Virus record (IMG/VR): IMGVR_UViG_3300033571_002770
Location: 1 to 28,286 of that record
Length of the DNA: 28,286 nt
Strand: one strand, 5' to 3'
From: a virus
A program made the translations under genes and the position numbers. Below, one piece after another: positions 23,085 to 28,286 of the stretch (positions within the stretch are counted from its first letter, which is position 1; each line of letters starts with the position of its first letter). The notes under the pieces are model-generated. The model worked only from the letters and a program-made list of their open reading frames with translations. It was not told the DNA's origin and searched no databases.

Positions 23085-23726
23085 CTAAACCTCTTCCAGG
23101 GCTACACTAATGTTCCAGAAGTCATAATTTGATCCACCACGCTTAACAACAGAATAGCTAAAGTCAGAAATAAACATTTCAATTAACTGGTTGTACTGTG
23201 GCAAATGTGTATAAGCTGCGTCATCTTCTCCAAACACAGAATACTTGTCGTATGCCAAATATACCCAGAAGGGACCCTTATGATTTTCATACCACTTAAG
23301 AATATCTACTCCGCCTGCACCACCATCTGTAGTATATTCTAAAGTTCTGTTATTGACTGACGGGGACTTGCCAGTTTGCTGACTATAGTCTGGCCGTAAA
23401 GCGTAAGATCTTGATGGAAGCATATCCCAAGAAGTAGATAGCTTTAGCTTGTCTGCAATGTGGTAGGACCTCATCCTACCATTTACCATCCTTTTTCTAT
23501 TTTCTATTCTTTCAATTTGAAAATCTAATGGTGACCTGTTGTCGTCAGAAAGAATAAGAAACTGGTCAAGCACGTCTTCTCTAGTCTCTGATCCTGGATC
23601 TGAGTTAATCTCCAATCCATTTGGAACATAAAGGCCGTCTACCAGGGTTCCAGAATTTTCTGACCACATCATAGCCTGTGGACGCTGGTACTTTTTGCGA
23701 CCAAGCATGTAAGCTTCGCTTGCCAT
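23085..23726 (-). CDS. Distal tail-like minor tail protein
   Basis: A 213-residue protein directly after the tape measure gene, where siphophages encode the distal tail protein. It contains DDNRSPLDFQIERIENRKRM and later MEMFISDFSYSV-like strands (IEMFISDFSYSVVKRGGSNY), ending in NISVALEEV, which is consistent with a Dit-type beta-rich ring protein. It overlaps the tape measure stop by one base (TAATG). AGG lies about 6 bases upstream of the ATG. Assignment rests on position and general composition rather than a recognised domain. Confidence 0.65.
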   Translation of the reverse strand: MASEAYMLGRKKYQRPQAMMWSENSGTLVDGLYVPNGLEINSDPGSETREDVLDQFLILSDDNRSPLDFQIERIENRKRMVNGRMRSYHIADKLKLSTSWDMLPSRSYALRPDYSQQTGKSPSVNNRTLEYTTDGGAGGVDILKWYENHKGPFWVYLAYDKYSVFGEDDAAYTHLPQYNQLIEMFISDFSYSVVKRGGSNYDFWNISVALEEV

Positions 23727-26700
23727 TAGAACCTATTACCCCTAATTTTTTGAGACTCAATCTGCTTAATTTTCCCAATAACTGCAGTAGCAATTTGGCT
23801 AGGATCAGAGTTGGTCTGAACATTTACGTTTACCTCATAATTATACACTGAATCGCCATTATATGTGCCATTATTTATGGCCTTTAGTTTATCAGTTCCA
23901 AAATTATCTACGGCATACTTGCGAACGACAAACTCTCCTGGGGTAAGCATTGCAGGAACAATGTCTGTGCCCATCGCAAATCCACCAGTAGCGTAACGCT
24001 TTACCATACCACCAGAAGCCATCTTGATTCCAAGATTATTCATGTTGGTCTTAAATCCAGTAATGTCCCCAAGCCAATTCAAAGCTTCATTGATGGTCTG
24101 CATACCAGTTTTTGGAATTTCGACTGCCTTCCACTTATTGTTTACTAACTCCCACTTCTTTCCAATTCCAGGGCTAACTGGTGGCATAGGTGGTATTAGT
24201 GATGGCATTGAGACTGGTGCCTGTGTTGGTTTTGATCCTGCACTTCCTTGTACCGAAACTGCTGTCCACTTATTTCCAACTAGCTGCCACTTCTTTCCAG
24301 CACCTGGGCTAACTGGTGGCATTGGGCCTGGACCTGGTAGATCAACTGCGGTCCACTTATTGTTTACAACCTTCCACGTTTTTCCTGCACCTGGGCTATA
24401 TGGAGGCTTTGGACCTGGTCCCTTGCTATCATCTTTTCCACTGCCACCAGCACCACTAGATGTAGTGGTCGTTGTGGTAACTGGAGGTTTTGGTTTTGGA
24501 GTGGTGTCTGTTTCAGCTTTACCAGTGCCAAGCTCATCGTCAACAGTTTTCTTTAGGATTGTTAGAATTGCCTTTTTGTCTTCAATGTCATTCCAGTTTT
24601 TTAGCAAGTCGGCAATCAGGCCTGCCTGGTATTCCATTGCCTTCATTTCATCTGGGGTTAGCTTTAGCTTAGCCTCATTTACCCTTGCAGAAAGAACATC
24701 CCATCTTAAAATCTGCTGGTTGATAGAGTCCAGCTTTTTATTCTTTTCTACATCTGCAAGTCTAATATTTTCTCTAGCTGGCTCAAGTCTATTTTCTTCA
24801 ATGTCAAATATTTCATCCTTAAGCTTTTTGATGTCTTCTTCAATCTGTTTTCTACTTCTTCCGTCTTTTGTTCTAACGTTAGCAAGTGCCTTCTCTTTAG
24901 ATAGCTCAAGAAGTTCACCTTGTCTGTTGACTTGAGCATCTGCATTTTGTGCTCTCATTTCCTGAGCAGCACGGGCAGCTGCAGCAATATCTCCCTGAGA
25001 AAGAGCGTCTGCAAGAGTTAGCTGACTCTTTTGCTGTCTAGAAATATCTTCGTTAGATTTAGAAATCTTATCCAAAGCCTTCTTACGCTCATCATAAGTT
25101 CTATTAATTGCTTCTTCTTGCTCATCTATATTGACAAGTTCTGCCTCATAGTTGTCTATAGCATTTTGTCTAAGTGCTATATCTTCTTCAGCTTTTCTAG
25201 CAATAACGCTATCATTAAATGTCTTTACCTGGAAATCAACTTCGATGGTTTGCTTTTGTGATTCTAGATATCCAACAACCTTGTCATATCGCTTTTGGAA
25301 TTCTTCTGCAGCACCTTCCTTTGTAGCAAATGCAATGTCTACCTCAATTCTTCCCATTTGCTTAATTTGGGCAAGCCTTTGCATAACCTCCTTTGCATTA
25401 ATGCTGCCATCTTTAAGGTCATCAGCTAAGGTGTTTGTAAACTGCTGGTCAGAAAGAACTTGATCGATTTGCTCTGCTGTGTACCCCAAGGTAGTTAGTG
25501 CATTTGCTACTGTAGCTTGTGCACGTTTTTCTGCAATCTCAACCTTACCGCCACGAAGTAGGTCTTGCATTTCCTTCTTTGAAAGAAGTTTCTGAGTTGT
25601 CTTAATTCTATTAATTAGTTCAGTCCACTGCTTAGTTCCAACCTTAGTAGTAGCCAAAGCAGATGCTAAAATTGGGTCTTCTGCAGCCTTCATAGCATCG
25701 GCAACGCCAAATCCTGCATTACGCAATCTATTAAATGCAGCATTAGATTCCAAAATTTCTTTACGCTGTTCCTGAAGTGACTCAATGGCTTGCTGGTATG
25801 GACTCTTATCTCCTCCGCCTCCAGGAGATTTTGGAGCATTTGCCTCTGCAGTCCTATTTTTTTCAATCAGGTCAAGTAATCTGTTTAGTTCCTCAACGTT
25901 TCCAGTTGCTTCTGCAATACCTGCAGCAGCTGCAAGACCTGCAGCCAAACCAGCGTCACCAGCATACTTAAATGCATCTCCTGCACTATAACCCTTTTCA
26001 ATCAAAATGTCGTATGCTTTGGACTGCTCTTCGAGCTGAATATTTCTTTCTACAAGAGATACACTTGCACCAGCAATTTTTTCATTAATAAGGTTTTCAT
26101 CTGCTTTTTGCTTGTTAAGCTTTTCCTGTTCCTTAGCTTGTACCTTAATGCTCTTTGTAATCTGATCTCTTACCCTGTTAGCTGCTTTTTGACTGTCTAC
26201 ATCCTTCTTGTTTGCATTTTGTAATGCTTTAATCTGACCCTCGTCTAGGGTTATGCCTGCAGCGTCTGCTTGCAAAAGCAAGAGCTGGTCTTTAACGTTT
26301 GGAATCTTATCCATTGTTTCTTCTATACCAAGACTCTTGTATATGTCTGGAAGAACTAGTCCAAGCTGATCAGCGTTTAGGCTACTTATACTTTCCATTA
26401 CTCCGCTCAGACCTTCATTAAAGTCGTCTGCAGATATTAATCCATTTGCTAGACCGTCCTTTAGTGACTGGAACGAAGCTGCTGAAGTTTTAGCAAATGT
26501 AGAAGCTGCTGCCTTTGCTTCATCGCTTATTGTAGCAATATCAGCTGTCTGCGTCCTTACCCATTCGCCATCAAAAGGGTTAGCTGACTGGGCATTTGCC
26601 ACCCACTCGCTGGTAGTTGCAAAAGTAACCCCATCAGTAAATGCCTTTGAGAATGAGTCAGCAGTTTCTTTAGCTACTGAGGCAATTTGAGCTGCTCCGT

Positions 26701-28286
26701 CTGCTGCAAAATCAATATTAGCAAAATCAAAGCTTAGGCTTGTTTTTCCAGCTTCCTGAGCTATAGCCCTTACGTATGCATCTACCTGGTCCTTGGAAGC
26801 ACCAGCTGCAAATAGCTGGTTTGAAACAGATGTTAGGACTGCCTCTGCTTGAGCATTAGTAGCTTTTCTTATAGCCTCAATTTCTACTGCAAAATCTGTT
26901 TTAAAGCTTTCGCTAGAGCGTAGCTCGCTGATCATAGACGCTTCTTCTGATCCTCTAGCTGCTGCAGTTCCTGCCTTGATGTTTTGACCGAAAGCGGTTG
27001 TCTGAGCAGTAAAGCCCAAAAGCTCTCCAGCCTTCTTCATCTTTTCTGCTGTCAAGAAAGCAGCGTTTCCGAGCCCCTCAATTCTCTTTCTTTGATCTTC
27101 TTGTTGCTGATTAAAGTATGCCACAACGCCAGCTAAGGCTGTAAATACAGTAATTGCTATTCCAATTGGACCAAGGAATCTAAGAATCATCTTGCCTAAA
27201 TTAAGTAGTCCCCCAGAAAATGCTGCACTGTTTACCATTGCTGCTTTGGTTTGAACATTTTGAATTGCCAGACCAGAAATCAAAGCTCTTCTTTGAATAA
27301 TCTCAAGCATCTTGGTTTGTGTTAAAAGCTGAGTAATTTGCATCAGTGCAAACACAGCACCTGAATATTGGAAAATCATTTGAGAAACTTGACCAATAGC
27401 TCCGCCTGCCATAATTCCCACACCTGCAAGCGAAGTAAGTGCAAAGGTTCCATTCATTACTACTGAATTAAGTTTGTTTATTCTGTCTGCTGCGGACTGG
27501 GTGGTCTTAGCCATGTTTTCGTTTTCTTCAGTTACTGTTCTTACTGATTCTACGAATGCTCCTGTGGCTGGGTCAACTGATCCAACTACTCCTGGGCCTA
27601 GAGTTCTTGTTGGTGCCGAGGCACGTCTTGGTTTACCAGACACTATGCTAGCTTGGGTATCGCCTTGAGACTCTCTGTATGCGTCAATTTTAGCTTGGTC
27701 AGTCGTTACACGTCTTTTACCTATCTTAGTGCCTACGACTGTCCTCTCTGCAAGCTCTTCTCCAGCTCTCTGTGCGTCATCTGCACCCAGGCGAACACCA
27801 TCGGCAACATTCTGAGAAATAGCTTCATATTCTGCAGATGGGGAGTTAATTCCTAGACCATCCGACATTCCCATAAATAATACTTGTGCTAGTTCTGTTG
27901 CAAATTGATTTGCTCGCTCGTTAGCTTTAACCAGAATTGCTGCAAAATCCTTATTTTTTCTAAGATCTCTGTAGGGAACTCCTTCTGCACCAGTCATCAT
28001 GCTGACGGATTCTGGAGTAAATGAGGTTGCTCCTGGAGCAGCACTTCCAGTAGCCTGAATTGCAAGTCCTCCAGGTAATGTTGGTCTACGATCTTTAGCA
28101 TCTGCTACTGTTCTATATTGCGACTTTGCCTTTTCAAGTGCTGTCTTCGTAGCACCCTCAAACAGTTCGCCTATTGCACCCTCTACAATCTGATATAAAG
28201 CTGGGTCTCCCACAGCCTCTTCTCCAGCTTTTCTATATCCCTCAATTATTAGCTGAATAAACTTTTGAGCTTCTGGATCATTTGGA
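23726..28286 (-). CDS. Tape measure protein (5' end outside window)
   Basis: At least 1519 residues; the frame stays open to the window edge, so GTG 28213 is not the true start. The protein sets tail length. Two hydrophobic segments (27330-27447 and 27116-27205) could span or pierce the host membrane during DNA entry. A long charged, coiled-coil region lies at about 24600-25150. Near the C-terminus a proline-rich linker carries three copies of a W/K motif, then comes the typical siphophage ending GGMVKRYATGGFAMGTDIVP, AMLTPGEFVVRKYAVDNFG and a terminal KIRGNRF. No murein hydrolase motif is visible. It shares TAATG with the next tail gene. Confidence 0.9.
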   Translation of the reverse strand, partial: PNDPEAQKFIQLIIEGYRKAGEEAVGDPALYQIVEGAIGELFEGATKTALEKAKSQYRTVADAKDRRPTLPGGLAIQATGSAAPGATSFTPESVSMMTGAEGVPYRDLRKNKDFAAILVKANERANQFATELAQVLFMGMSDGLGINSPSAEYEAISQNVADGVRLGADDAQRAGEELAERTVVGTKIGKRRVTTDQAKIDAYRESQGDTQASIVSGKPRRASAPTRTLGPGVVGSVDPATGAFVESVRTVTEENENMAKTTQSAADRINKLNSVVMNGTFALTSLAGVGIMAGGAIGQVSQMIFQYSGAVFALMQITQLLTQTKMLEIIQRRALISGLAIQNVQTKAAMVNSAAFSGGLLNLGKMILRFLGPIGIAITVFTALAGVVAYFNQQQEDQRKRIEGLGNAAFLTAEKMKKAGELLGFTAQTTAFGQNIKAGTAAARGSEEASMISELRSSESFKTDFAVEIEAIRKATNAQAEAVLTSVSNQLFAAGASKDQVDAYVRAIAQEAGKTSLSFDFANIDFAADGAAQIASVAKETADSFSKAFTDGVTFATTSEWVANAQSANPFDGEWVRTQTADIATISDEAKAAASTFAKTSAASFQSLKDGLANGLISADDFNEGLSGVMESISSLNADQLGLVLPDIYKSLGIEETMDKIPNVKDQLLLLQADAAGITLDEGQIKALQNANKKDVDSQKAANRVRDQITKSIKVQAKEQEKLNKQKADENLINEKIAGASVSLVERNIQLEEQSKAYDILIEKGYSAGDAFKYAGDAGLAAGLAAAAGIAEATGNVEELNRLLDLIEKNRTAEANAPKSPGGGGDKSPYQQAIESLQEQRKEILESNAAFNRLRNAGFGVADAMKAAEDPILASALATTKVGTKQWTELINRIKTTQKLLSKKEMQDLLRGGKVEIAEKRAQATVANALTTLGYTAEQIDQVLSDQQFTNTLADDLKDGSINAKEVMQRLAQIKQMGRIEVDIAFATKEGAAEEFQKRYDKVVGYLESQKQTIEVDFQVKTFNDSVIARKAEEDIALRQNAIDNYEAELVNIDEQEEAINRTYDERKKALDKISKSNEDISRQQKSQLTLADALSQGDIAAAARAAQEMRAQNADAQVNRQGELLELSKEKALANVRTKDGRSRKQIEEDIKKLKDEIFDIEENRLEPARENIRLADVEKNKKLDSINQQILRWDVLSARVNEAKLKLTPDEMKAMEYQAGLIADLLKNWNDIEDKKAILTILKKTVDDELGTGKAETDTTPKPKPPVTTTTTTSSGAGGSGKDDSKGPGPKPPYSPGAGKTWKVVNNKWTAVDLPGPGPMPPVSPGAGKKWQLVGNKWTAVSVQGSAGSKPTQAPVSMPSLIPPMPPVSPGIGKKWELVNNKWKAVEIPKTGMQTINEALNWLGDITGFKTNMNNLGIKMASGGMVKRYATGGFAMGTDIVPAMLTPGEFVVRKYAVDNFGTDKLKAINNGTYNGDSVYNYEVNVNVQTNSDPSQIATAVIGKIKQIESQKIRGNRF
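24122..24406 (-). repeat. Three imperfect repeats in the tape measure C-terminal linker
   Basis: Three 21-codon units at 24344-24406, 24257-24319 and 24122-24184 encode PP-x-SPG-x-GK-x-W-x-V-x-NKW-x-AV. The two copies at 24257 and 24344 are separated by only 24 bases; the third is 72 bases away. They differ at single positions (for example KTWKVV, KKWQLV and KKWELV) and sit between Gly/Pro/Thr-rich stretches. The tryptophan pairs suggest small beta motifs that could bind another protein or a glycan. Confidence 0.75.

Noticed and set aside
24024-24935. A 303-codon plus-strand reading frame rich in Pro, Phe and Gly.
   Set aside because: It mirrors the tape measure linker and its repeats. The minus-strand frame has a recognisable protein end and continuous coding across the whole region, so this is a shadow.
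1-28286. tRNA genes, integrase or other lysogeny genes, insertion sequences.
   Set aside because: None seen. The window is filled by minus-strand coding sequence, with the largest gap only about 80 bases, which holds a terminator-like hairpin.

Overview
The window looks like a stretch of a tailed, siphovirus-like phage genome. Every gene I can support lies on the minus strand, genes are packed with overlaps or gaps of a few bases, and no intergenic gap exceeds about 80 bases. The order in the direction of transcription (high to low coordinates) is tail genes, then replication and recombination genes, then terminase, then a secreted surface protein, then class Ib ribonucleotide reductase genes. 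The DNA is moderately AT-rich. The C-type DnaE polymerase with a complete PHP metal site, the NrdI/NrdE (class Ib) pair and the alanine/threonine-rich secreted protein would fit a phage of a low-GC aquatic actinobacterium. That host assignment is inference; nothing in the window proves it.

Region by region, in transcription order. 28286-16130: the tape measure protein (5' end outside the window), a distal-tail-like protein, a 1457-residue hub-like minor tail protein and four smaller tail or virion proteins. 16120-13845: a MerR-like HTH regulator, two small conserved proteins (one a possible helicase loader) and a DnaB-type helicase. 13832-7681: a small unknown, DnaG-type primase, gp32-like single-strand binding protein, DnaE polymerase and a RecA-like recombinase. 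7688-4081: a small zinc-ribbon protein, a PD-(D/E)XK resolvase-like protein, a stand-alone DEDDy 3'-5' exonuclease, a helical unknown, a Cas4/RecB-like Fe-S nuclease, a double zinc-ribbon protein, a RuvC-like nuclease, a tiny HTH protein, a tiny zinc protein and a DUF1599-like protein. 4091-1510: a small unknown, terminase small subunit and terminase large subunit. 1486-1: a signal-peptide Ig-like/coiled-coil protein, a terminator, nrdI and the first 21 codons of nrdE.

Together the genes make DNA synthesis largely phage-run: helicase, primase, SSB, polymerase, proofreading exonuclease, recombinase, several junction or end-processing nucleases and dNTP supply. Packaging (terS-terL) is at the end of this replication block rather than next to the structural genes.

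Points most worth a second look: the exported Ig-like protein between terL and nrdI; a recurring TATAAT-like element placed on the upstream gene's stop codon 5-8 bases before a start codon that lacks a ribosome binding site, suggesting internal leaderless promoters; the two apparent proofreading activities; three overlooked small genes of 53-57 codons; a triplicated W/K-rich motif in the tape measure; and an alanine in place of the conserved P-loop glycine in the RecA-like protein.
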